A stretch of DNA of 64,000 nt from Prunella strophiata (lineage: Eukaryota; Chordata; Aves; Passeriformes; Prunellidae). Shown one piece after another: positions 15,201 to 26,128 of this stretch. Where the stretch lies: contig JAZBQD010000001.1 in NCBI GenBank assembly GCA_036583965.1, positions 24,586,597 through 24,650,596 of the forward strand, in the 5' to 3' direction. Under the pieces are notes generated by a model. That model was not told the origin of the DNA and did no database searches. It worked only from the letters and a program-made list of their open reading frames with translations. The position numbers were made by a program, and so were the translations under genes. Each line of letters starts with the position of its first letter. The stretch's first letter is position 1.

Positions 15201-18200
15201 CTGATATTGGATCTACAGTTTGTACCTGGAGGAGCAGGACAGAACTAGAAGTGTCAGAGAATGGCAGATTCTTGCTTAAGCTTTTTTAAAAAGCCAATAA
15301 CCTTGGTTAGTGACATACCAACATTGCCAGGTAAGCATTTCTGCATTTAGAACTACAGTGGCCTTCCAGGACTCATGGAATGGCATCTATTAATTCAGTG
15401 ACAAAGGCAGAGTCACATAAACACTGATTCAGGAAGCAGATCTAAGGATGATCATGCTTCTATCCCATGCTTACATTTTAATTCACTCACTGAATATGCA
15501 AAATGTATATTTAGCTAAGTACTTGAAATTGGCCCCAGGTGTAAAATTTTACAGATTGTACTTGTGTCTCCCCAGTGATCTCCCTTGTATATCTCTCTCA
15601 TTAGGGGGTGCCCCTGTAGGAGCATCAGGAATTGAAAGCAAATGGAGCAAGTGCAAAGTAGGGGCTTCCACCACTGCAGGGGAAAATGACAGGACTGGGT
15701 TTTTTCACTTCTCTCTTCAGCATTTCATGAGACCTGATCTCTTATTAACAAGGTCATCTTCTCCTTCTGATTTGAAAAACTATTTTGTGACTAATTTTGT
15801 AATTTTCTGATTCCCCTTCTTCCTAATCTCTTATTTCTCCTCTGCCTTCTCCTATCTTTGGACCACTCTGGCCCATCTGCATCTGGAGAAATGACACTTC
15901 ACATTCCCATCTGCAGCTGCTTCAATGCTTTCCAAAGCAAAATTCTCTCACTGGACTACAGGAGAAACACAGCTCCAGGGAAAACTGAGGCTCATTTTTC
16001 TTAGCTAGAGCCTGCAATACTGCTCATGATTTAGGTGCATCAGCAGCACAGGTTACTATTTCCTTAATATTGAAATAAGTCACTTTAAATGCACACTGTC
16101 ACACTGCCTCTGCCAGGATGAAGGGTGCAGTTACTTATTTAGGAGATTATACCTGTAAAAAATTCTTTCCTAAGGAAAATTACCATAAACTCTTTTTTTT
16201 TTTTTTTTTTCCCATCTAATTTCTCTCTTTTGACGTATTTTGGAATCAGTAGGAGAACTTTAGTAGCTGAATTTTCACATCAGTGAGGGTTGCCATCCTG
16301 GCACATTTTCACAGGACTGATAAGATATCTCTTTTATAATGAAAATGGCTCCAAACCCCTTTTCCCTCTGGACACCACAGTGCATCTTGAGCTAATTATG
16401 GTTAGACATTCTGGCTCCAAAAAAAAAATTTTTTCCCTAAACTGCTTTCTGATGAGCACAAGAAGATTATGTTCCATGCAAAGGTGTATAATGCTGAGTG
16501 TCACTCACACAGCAGCAAAATCATGAGTCTTAGCAGAAATTAAATACTCCAAGCATCCAATGATGTGTGTCACTGTGTGCACTGGGAAAGCCTTAATTCA
16601 GGTAGTTCCATTCTCACTGTGCTTAAGTGATTCATGCAGAAGAACATCCCCCTTTCACCAAGATCCTTTTTTCCCCATAGATGCTCTATTCAAACCCAGC
16701 AGCTGTCATTGAATTACTGATTTCATTCTCTAAAATATCTGTCCTCACTTTTTCCTGCAACTTAGAGTCAGGTTGCCAGAGTACCATCCTGGTCTTGAAA
16801 AAGGATGGTGATGGATTATAAAAATGTAGCATTAAAAAAAAAACGCAGCAGAGATATGAAACATGTTTGCAATCAAATAAACAGCTTAAAATGATATTAA
16901 ATGGAAGAAAGCCAGGCATTCCCTAGAAGTTTATCCACTTATCTGGGCATTCTGCATAGGTTTTTAATTTTCTACGTGCTTATCTACTAATACTTTCAAT
17001 ATGTCCATCATTGCAGTCTGAGTTAGTTCTGTACTTCAGCTGCCCTCTCAGTAAGGAGATAAACCCCAGCTTCTTTGAATTGGCCTCTCCTTCTGGGAGC
17101 ACCCCTGGGACTTCTGGAACCTTGGATTTAACCATCAACATTTAGGCAAATATTCACAAATACTTCTATTTACTCACAGTTCTTCCTGTTAAAGCTTTTT
17201 TGCACTCAGTGTATCAGGCTTGATTTTCTTTCTCTGCACCAGTCTGGTACAGGATAGTTCCACATAGGATCTGTATGGATCAGTCCTAAATGTATGGATC
17301 TGACAGGGAGGAATGGTGGATTCTGCCTCTGTCTCTGCCATGACCTTGCCAACTTGATCCTGGCACCTTTCTACACCTCTCTTTATTTATAGTTAACTAG
17401 AAGTAGCCCTAACTGTGTCAAAGCAAATTCTGAGGGTACATTCAAGATTTTAGCACACCAGGAATTCCTTGATTTCAAAAGATCTAAAGTGCAAAATACT
17501 TCTCACAACTGTTTTGATAGTGGGACTGAAAGAACAGCAACTCTTCTCATGATTTTATATTTAACTTTTTGTCTGCCAGCACTTTCTATTTCCTAGCATA
17601 AAATAAAACGTATTTTTATTAATCCTAAAACATATTTTTAGCCATTAAAATGCTGGAGTCATGATGTTAAAAATTTGTCCTTGAGCCTTGTGACAACCAT
17701 GGAAAGCATAATTATTTATTGCATACATTTGTAAAATAGTTCAGTCTCTTTCCAACTTGCCACTATTTGCAGTTAGAAATTATCAACTCAGAGAAAAACA
17801 CCTTCCACACCTCCTGATTTAAAAGCACAGCAGAACCCTGCTACGTGCCTTCCTAGACAGAGTAGTGACTGATTCTCTGGTGCCAGTATTTCAGGAAGCT
17901 GTCAGAATCTCTTGGGATAAATGCCTTCAGAAGTCCATGTATCAGAGGCAGGTATAGTAATAAAACTTCTGGTTTGTCTTTGTGAGAACCCAGCTTTCTT
18001 GACAGGAAAGCACACACCACTCACTGCAGCTGAACTATGTCAACCTTTGAACACAATGTCCAGAAAGATTAGTGTTTAGGAAGGACCCTGGAGACAGACT
18101 GAGGGCTCATCCTCTGGCCCATGCTGAGCTGGGCTTCCCAACCCCATGTGGAGGAGCAGCCACTAATGATCCAGTAAATTGTATCTCCATCTGCCCAGGG

Positions 18201-19569
18201 TCCATATTTATCCATCATCTACACATCCACTACCATTCTCCAGATCATTTCCAATACCTAAAATAATTTTTATGTTTTTATATCTCTATCTATGTACACA
18301 CACAGATGTATGTGTATACATACATATACTCATACATGTAAATGAAGGTATATGTAAAAGTTACATTTTATAGAAATATATTTTTTATTTGTATACATGT
18401 CCATATATAAGCACTATTTTCCTGAGTAACCAGGGTTAATAAAATAGGAGGGATGGAGTAAACATCAAAAAAGAAGAAAATTTTTATAGAACAGTTTGTG
18501 AGATAATATCTCATGATTTTCCAAGCTCGGATGATTTTGGGCATGTAGTGTTACTGTTGGTGATGTTCCCGTGGAGCTCTGAAAACTGTTATTCAGTTAA
18601 TTACTGCTTGGTCACACATGATTTGGGATAAGGTCAGCTCACTCCTCAGTGCACATGTTACTGCCACGTGCCCAGAGGAAAAGCAATTGCATCTTTTAAT
18701 CTGATCTTTGGTTTTCATTGCCATTTAATACTGCAAATGTAATGGAATTTCAGCTTTCATTTTTTATCTTCTGATGCTTTGACATGTTCAGACAAGAAAG
18801 ATTAAGATCAAATATATACATGGAATAAAACTATTTTTAAAGTCCTGACCTGTATTTTGAAACCTCTGTGTGCTACTGGAGCAGTCTACTTGTAATTTTT
18901 AAGTTAACTGAAACTAATTAGTTGCATATAAAAAAAATAGCATGATTGGAGTAGTATTCATGGAAACAACATCACTTAGAGTCAACTCCTTTCTGCAGTC
19001 TGATTCAGCTATGAATCAAGACTTGAAAAATATATGAATCCTTTGAAACATCTTCATATTTCATCTGAGCTGGCAGGAAGTATTCCCTGTGCCAGCTTCT
19101 GGTAAGCTGGAATCCTGCACAGGCCTGACTGCTGACACACCAAGTGCTGAGCCAAGGACTGGCCTTGTGCACAGGCAGCAGGGGCTCCTTCAGTGGGATG
19201 AGAGAGGAGCCAAGCTCAGGGAGGTGGAACAGGATCTGCATCCATCAGGCCAGAGACTGAGCTGTGACTCTTCTCTCCTAGAGGATTTGTAGCCTCATCA
19301 TTTCAGTTTGCTGTGGCCAGAATCCCTGAGAAGTACAGCAACAGTGCAGGATCTGTTTTCTTTCCTGTGATCTCTCTTATCTATCTGCAAGTGAGAAGTA
19401 GGTAATTAAATTGATCATAGGACATGTTTTAATCATTAGTGCCTCCTTATAATATGCAAAAGCATCTCATGTAATAGTTTTCTAATATAATTCCTTAATC
19501 AGTGAGTGGGAATTTTCCCTAAGAAAGGAAGGTGGGATTAATCTATAAATCTGTCTGGTTTAGGATTCT
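3221..19569. other. Intergenic DNA, no gene seen
   Basis: Open frames of up to about 120 codons occur (for example 7,895-8,251, 13,087-13,452, 15,448-15,810) but have biased, low-information composition and no known family. There are simple tracts: 18 T at 16,193-16,210 and a degenerate TA/CA-rich stretch at about 18,285-18,390. Conserved non-coding elements may exist but cannot be shown without alignment. Confidence 0.65.
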
Positions 19570-19820
19570 TAAACTGAAAGAGGGCAGGTTTAGATTAGAC
19601 ATAAGGAAAAATTTCTTTTCTGTGAGAGTGGTAAGACACTGAACAGGCTGCCCAGAGAATGCTCCAGTCCTGGGACTGTTCTTGGCCAGGCTGGATGGTG
19701 CTTGGAGTGACCTGGTCTAGTGCAAAGTGTTCCTGCCCATGCCAGGGGGGCTGGAACGAGATAATCTTTAAGGTCTCTTCCCTTACAAACCATTCTGTGA
19801 TATCACTCTGTCATTCTTAT
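19570..19820 (+). mobile_element. CR1 LINE fragment with 3' terminus
   Basis: It contains the CR1 3' region in sense orientation: GGTTTAGATTAGACATAAGG, AAAAATTTCTTT, ACAGGCTGCCCAGAGAATG, GACCTGGTCTAGTG, CCTGCCCATG, GATAATCTTTAAGGTCTCTT and AACCATTCTGTGAT, ending near repeats of an ATTCT-like terminal motif. It is non-coding and 5'-truncated, as most CR1 copies are. Confidence 0.88.
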
Positions 19821-22800
19821 GTAGTCTTTCACTGATTACAGAATGTTTGTCACTGGTACAGTATCGAAAGGAACAAAATTATAGCTCACAAAGATAATTC
19901 TGGGCATTCCTTAAACCTCTCTAGCAAAATAGCAAATGTGACAGTGAAACATGAGGAGATAATGCAGGTATCTTATTTTAAAAAGTATTTGAGAGAACAT
20001 CATACAATCAAGCTTTTGTTAGGGCTGGTGAGATGATTGGCAGTCCTAGAAGAGAGGGTGACACTGAGTTTGCCAAGAATCAAACTGCTCTCTGTGTATC
20101 ACATTTAACTGTGCTAACAGCACGTAGGAACCTTTGGCCCTACCACACCACCCAGGTGTCTTGTCTTTTCTAAATATTTTTTGAACAAGACCCAGAAGAA
20201 TCATGTTTAGTTCACTTCCAGCTGGGAGTCTTCCCTGTGGATGCTTGTTAACAGGAATGCTGCTCTTCAAGCAGTCAAAAAAAAAGTATGATAACACAAA
20301 TATGATGCTCTTGCTCTGTTCTTCTCCTGGAGGCTTTCTTTCCTCTTACATTTCTTAATATGTACAGCTCTGTTGGTCCATTATCCACTGTGTTGTGTGC
20401 TGATTATAAATAGATTACAACTTCTGCAAATCTCAGCATTAAAACTGTAATGATATCGTAAAATGGAGGACACTGCCTATATAAACAAAAAAGCTATCAT
20501 TTCATCTTCATTAAACATTTTAAGGATTGTAGAATTTAGTATGTTATTAATTTGCAAAATTAGCAAACCCACAAATTATCCACATCAATCAGTTCAGAAT
20601 TAGCATTAATTTAAAGCAGGTTCCTTTGTAACAGTGTTTACATAAAGATAAGCCATACAACTGCAAGTAAATGTTCATCTTTATTGCTGATTTCTACTGA
20701 GATTTCATTGAATTCCACTTAACTTTTCTCATTCTGTTTAACTTGAAGGCCATTGTTAGAAACGTGACTGTTGTCTTTTCTCTTGTGTAACTGAATGCCT
20801 TCACAGATAAAGAAAGAATCCCAAACACACGAGATAAAGTCCCTTAACAATGTCACTAGTAAAAGGCTATTTTTTGTGTTCTGAGATTATCAGTCAACCT
20901 TTCAGTTATAAAATGCAACAAAAACGTTAATCTATCCTCATTTAGAAAAATTTTTAATTACCCAAAAGGAAATAATTTCCATAGCCATTCATCAAGCTAA
21001 AATAAGGGGTTTTATTTATGTTCCAGAATCCTCAAAAATCCCACAGAATAATGGAAACAACAGGCATTTGGATTCCTTTGGCCTTTCAGCCTACATGAAT
21101 ACAAATTAAGTCACAATGAAAAATAAGGAAGAAACTGTATAGACTTAAATGAAATACATTATACACTAATGTGTTTTAACATTCAGACACTGAGAAGCAG
21201 TATCTTCTGCAAGAAGAAATGAAAGACAGCTCACTTGGATTTTAGAAATGTGCCACACCATTTTAATGACTGCCCAGAAAAGCTTCCCTGTATTTGTATA
21301 AGTGGTGTGGATGTGTGGATAGTTGGAATGTGGCTGCTGAAGACAGTGCAGAAAACAAACTGTATTTTAGAAGCAGCTTTAACCAGGCTTCTTAAATTGT
21401 TTAACTAGTCTGCTTAAATAATTTAGATCTAAGTAGGTCTAAATTATTTAGACTAATGTAGTGTTTTGAAACATCATGCATGGTCAGCCCTCAGAAGAAA
21501 GAGCCCAGCAGCATCAAGGTGTAAAAATTCCTGAGGTGAGTTTCAATGGCAGATTTTACTGAACTGGTCCAGGCTATTTCTACTCCAGCACTACTGAAAA
21601 ATAAGAACAATTTAAGCCTGTGTAAATTCACTGCTTTTCCCAGCATGAACAGTGTAATGCATCCTGATCATCTCTGAATGTCAGCAGAGCTGGCCACAGA
21701 ATAACACATCACAGAGTTTTAAAAGTGCATCCTGGACTGATGTTTGAGTATTCTTTCAGCAATGTTCAGAAGAAGAGTTTGACCAAAAAAAACTTCTGAA
21801 AGAAGGGTATGAAAGCTCACTAAATCCATAAACACTGTCTTTGCAAGGTAGACATCTGAGACAATTATTTGAATACCAAAGCAGCTGAAACTGCAATGAA
21901 CAGGTCTTCATTTAAATATTGCCCTATTAACTAAATATTATTTAGAAAGTGGTAGATAGCACTAAGGCCTGAAAAGATATCAAATCTTCAGTTACCTAAT
22001 TTGGATTCTTTTTCAAAGCTAAGAAAAAAAAAGGACTTAGTCTTAAATGTGACAAGGTAAATGGGTATTTCAGCAGAATGAGTTTGAGCTCACCTCTGTG
22101 TTTTCCCATAAGTAAAAAGGGAAGAAGATGCATTGATGGGGAACTATAAAGACCTTGATTTGCACCAAACTGAATTATTTTATTCTTAGACAATTATTTA
22201 TTGCAGAGTAGTACAAAGTTTCATTACTTGTGGACACTATACCTGGAAATAATTCATATACACACATATGACCACACTCATGGTAAGTATTTCTCTATGT
22301 GACATTAGCCCATTGCTTTCCTTATTAACTCAGTAAAAAAAGTTCATAAACTTGAAATATCCATTTTAGTGCATATTTTTAAGGTAGTACAAAAATGAAA
22401 TTATCTGTATAGTTTAAAAAGTACAAGAAGTTGAAAAGTAAATAGGTAATTTTGGAGACAGTGACTCCTTAGTGTCAAAAGGAAATGTGGAAAATATAAG
22501 GGATATATTCCTTAATGAAAAAAAAAATATTTGTAGAGACACAGATTATGAAGACAGCTGAAAGTTCATTTTTGATGCCTGTTGATGAATACATTTTACA
22601 GAATCGTGAGACATTTTGAAATGAAGAATTTCAACCCCTAACCATCCAACTGCATGCACTGTCATATAATAAATCAAAAGTCCACCTAGACCCCAAGAAG
22701 CATATGGTTTCTAATTTTAACATCTGTTTTCCTTTTCTTGAATGTTGGTGAGCTAGGGAGAATCCATGCTACAGTATTTTGTAAAAGTAAAATGCCCACA

Positions 22801-25144
22801 ATGAATACATTATTACTTATATGTGGGGTGAAAAAACAGTGGCACCTGGGTGCTTAGCCCTTTTGAACTTGAAAGAATGCAAACCAAGAAAATATAGCTC
22901 ATCTGTCAGACAGCATAAAGTCTGATTTATGCAGTAACAGAAAGTGGATGCAGAAAGTAAAAGTGAAATTATTATGAACAGATTAGTTTGCAGCAGTCAC
23001 AGCACATGAGGTACAGAGCAAGGATTTTTTTATGGACATCATGGCAAAGATAATTTTTATGAAGTGATGCAGGAAGCAGACTGTCCTTGCTTTGAGGATA
23101 ATTTTAACTCAAGCAGACTCACTCAGCTTCATTATAATGAAGAGAATTAGGAATATCTAATTCAGATTTTCTAGAGTGTAGGGCTCTGCTACATGGTCAA
23201 ATTTGAGAAATCCTTCTTTCTTTTTCCACTAGAGTAGAGTCCCTGGCATGTGAACTCTTGGGGTTGGGAGAACATTTGTGTGAATATCACTAACTGCACA
23301 TCCAGCTCTTCCTGGGGTGGTTGGTGGCACCCACTGCTGTCTCTGGCTTTGGAGGCAGCACACTGCCAGGTCACTCAGCAAAGGGGATAATAACAAGCTT
23401 TTAGTCCATCTCGCAGTGTAATATAATGCCCATTTAAATAAATTTAATAGAAAATCAATTCAAGGTGAAGACCTCAAGCTGAAAACATCTGATAATAAAC
23501 TGGTAGGAAAAGATACTGCAGTTGATCATAGCTGGCCCTCAGTCTGCAGTGTGTCTGTAGGAGGGTTAACACCATTTCTTGAGGCAAGCAGTCAGAACAT
23601 GGAGTTTTGTATGTAACACTTCCTTTTTCAAAAACTCTGAATTCTGCCTCAAGACTGGATCTTAATCTTTAGCCTAAATAAGCATATGGAAATCTGTTAA
23701 ATGCCTAAACAGATAGTGGAGGTTCTCAAATCCATTCTAAAATATCTCTAGGTTGCTTTCTTCTTTTACATGTGTAGTTTTCTTTCAGAGCTCTGTTTCA
23801 TAATTATTTCCAGATTACAAAAGCATGAGCTGGAGTTAAAAAATGTGGTTACACCACCACTTCCAGGTCAGCACACACAGCATATGTGCCTCCTTTGTGC
23901 TGGCTACAAGTGTTCCTGGTTCTCTGATCTCCATTCCTTGATCTCACCCACTGTGCCTCAGAGATGCACCAGGGGAGCTCCACAATTGCTTTGTGAGAGA
24001 GGACTTCAAGTATTGATGTTGAAGAAACACCTCCCAGTGCAGAAAGGCAGTGGGAAATGTAACTCTCCCAGTGAGTCTCTAATAGAATTTCTTTAATTTT
24101 TGGGAAGGAAACAGAGAAGAAAGTTATTAGGAGGAAATTTCACAGGGAATGGGGAAGTTGTTTTGATGAACAAAGTAGGGAAAAATCAAATCTATGCTAA
24201 TGCAGTTGATGCTGAGAAGCTGAGAATGACTGGCAAGAAAGGACGACTGTGTGGTTAAAGCACGGATGCCTGACTGAGGAAATCTGAGTTCATTTCCTGG
24301 CTTTGCTATCTCTTCAGCTTTGAGCAAGAGATTTAATCTCTCTGCTTGCCTTTTTTTTTTTTTTTTTTCTCCTTCCTGTACCACAGGAGAGTCATTTTAC
24401 TTCAAATTGTTCTAAGAATAAACACATTAATGTGGCTGGTACATTTAAGTTTAAGCAGAAAAAAACCCCACATAAAAGCTTCAATTCTCATTCCTTCTTT
24501 TTCTAAGAAGGCCTTTCTGCTGCCTATGGGGCAAATGTACCAAAGTTTTCATGCCCTGTGTCTAGAAAGATGAGGAGGCACTTGCAGTGCCTGGGCTGAC
24601 ATCTGGGCACACCCAGCTTCTAGTCAAGAGGTGAACAAGGCTTATCAATTACAGGGTGTTGGTTTTATTTCTACACAAACATAGCCTGAGGTGACTGCAC
24701 AGCTTCCTCCCTCTGGGAGGCCTGGCAAAGCAGGGAGGCAAAAGCTTAGAAAAAATGGCAATTGAAACTTTTGAGAGAAAAGAAACTTAGAACACCCGAT
24801 GTTGAAGCACAGCAATATGAGATGTGACAATACAAACACGAAGGCTCCAAACCAGGAGAGATGCAGAAAGACAAAGCCCAAGGCAGAACACTGGGGTGTA
24901 AATAATGACTCTGTGATCCACCTCACTGGAAAGGAACTTCCTGAACCTTTTGTCAGTGCCTTCTAATTCCTAGCACAGGCAGAAAATGTGAGGAAATTAA
25001 ACTCTCAATTAATACTGTGAGCACAGGCTTGGAGAATGCCTGGTCTCTCGTGGATGACTGCAAGAGCCCTTCAGGATTTTTGCCCTGTTGGGTCACCACC
25101 TTTCTCCTTTGAGTGTCTCTGTTGTAGTGTGGGCAGCAGGACCA
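19821..25144. other. Intergenic DNA upstream of CCSER2, no gene seen
   Basis: AT-rich unique sequence with a near-perfect hairpin at 21,415-21,450, a run of 18 T at 24,351-24,368, and no coding signal. The 20,380-20,700 part is dense in homeodomain- and GATA-like words and may be regulatory. Confidence 0.65.
21415..21450. repeat. Near-perfect inverted repeat (16-bp stem, 4-nt loop)
   Basis: The arms are 21,415-21,430 and 21,435-21,450, with the loop AAGT at 21,431-21,434. Fifteen of 16 positions are Watson-Crick pairs and the remaining one (21,428/21,437) is T opposite G, a wobble in a + strand RNA. The arms are AT-rich with a GATCT/GGTCT inner end. No transposon terminal structure is visible around it. 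Confidence 0.75.
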
Positions 25145-25690
25145 AGGCAGGGATCATCCCAGTCCTGTGCTGGGCACTGCTGGGGCTGCACATCAAGCGC
25201 TGGCTTCAGATCTGGGCACCCACCTTGAGTGCTGGCTTCAGTTCAGTTTACTCAGGACATTGAGGGGCTGGAGTGTGTCCAGGGAGGGGCAACAAGGCTT
25301 GTGAAAGGTTTAGAAAATATGTCTTGTGAGGAACAGCTGAGGGAGCTGGGTTTGTTTAGTCTTGAGGAGGCTCGGGGTGGGGGACATCATCGCTCTCTGA
25401 ACTTGCTGAAAGCAGGCTGTACTGAGATGGGGCCAGTCTCTTGTGCTGTGTCTGCAGAGAGAGGACAGGAGGAATTGGCCTTAAACATGAGAGACTCAGA
25501 TTAGATACTAGAAGGCAATTTTTTCACTGTTTGGATGGTTGGGCATTGGTGTAGGCTGTGCAGAGGTGGTATGGCCACGTTCCTGGAGGTGTTATCACAA
25601 TCTGGTGCTGGGTGATGGCTCAGGGCTTGCAGTGCAGTGTTGGGCAGATGGCTGCACTGGGTGATGTTAAAGGTCTCTGCCATGACTCCA
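25145..25690 (+). mobile_element. CR1 LINE fragment (end of RT region plus 3' UTR) abutting the CpG island
   Basis: Sense-strand CR1 wording is clear: GACATTGAGGGGCTGGAG, GTGTCCAGGGAGGGGCAACA, GTGAAAGGTTTAGAAAATAT, GAGGAACAGCTGAGGGAGCT, CATCATCGCTCTCTGAAC and TTAGATACTAGAAGGCA, with a weak 3' end around GATGTTAAAGGTCTCTGCC. It is diverged, with no functional frame. It stops where GC content rises into the CCSER2 promoter. Short open frames here are remnants, not host genes. Confidence 0.85.
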
Positions 25691-25902
25691 CCCTTCCATG
25701 CCGCAGGGCCGGGACACCCGCAGGCCCATTCCTGCAGTGCTTCCAAGAGCTCCCGTTTGCCCTTGGCTCTGCCAGCCAGCTCGGCTGGGCCAGGCCGGCA
25801 GAGGCGGCCCGCGGGCCTCGCCCGCCGCTGGCAGCGTCACACGGCGGCCGCGCTGGGCCAGGCGCCGGGCGGCTCCCGGGGCACGGCGGAGGGGGCGATG
25901 GG

Positions 25903-25942
25903 GCGGTGATGGAGACGGAGATGCGGTGATGGAGATGGGCAG
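25903..25942 (+). repeat. Two-copy imperfect 20-bp tandem repeat
   Basis: GCGGTGATGGAGA recurs at 25,903 and 25,923 (period 20) at the upstream side of the CpG island, just before the GC boxes. Only two copies are seen. Confidence 0.6.
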
Positions 25943-25992
25943 ATATGAGGCGATGTGTGCCGGCCGCCATGGGCAGGGCGGGGCGGCCGCGC

Positions 25993-26000
25993 TGACGTCA
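25993..26000. promoter_or_regulatory. Palindromic CRE in the CpG-island promoter
   Basis: A perfect TGACGTCA octamer, the full CREB/ATF consensus, sits between GC boxes about 130 bases upstream of the exon 1 donor. This position is typical of functional promoter CREs. A second perfect copy occurs at the proposed internal promoter (55,720). Confidence 0.7.
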
Positions 26001-26039
26001 GGGCGGGCGCGGGGCGGCTGCGTGTTCCCGCCCTCCGCC

Positions 26040-26128
26040 CCTCCCTGCGCGGGCCGGGCCGGCCGGCGGGACCCGAGGGCGCGGAGCGGCCCTGCCCCGG
26101 GAGCCGACCGCGGCCGCGCCGTCCGGCG
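26040..26128 (+). other. CCSER2: CCSER2 exon 1, non-coding (5' end uncertain)
   Basis: The 3' boundary is set by a consensus donor (GCG|GTGAGT, GT at 26,129-26,130) in the middle of the CpG island. The start is a guess from the position of the CRE and GC boxes; the transcription start cannot be read from the sequence. The interval has no ATG, so it would be 5' UTR only, joining the exon 2 acceptor at 37,674. Alternative donors or further 5' UTR exons in intron 1 are possible. Confidence 0.55.

Noticed and set aside
18285..18390. TA/CA-rich stretch as a possible transposon end or origin
   Set aside because: It is a degenerate microsatellite with no terminal repeats or coding remnants.
25229..25504. 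91-codon + strand frame near 25.3 kb
   Set aside because: It lies entirely in a diverged CR1 LINE fragment and reads remnants of the element, not a host gene.
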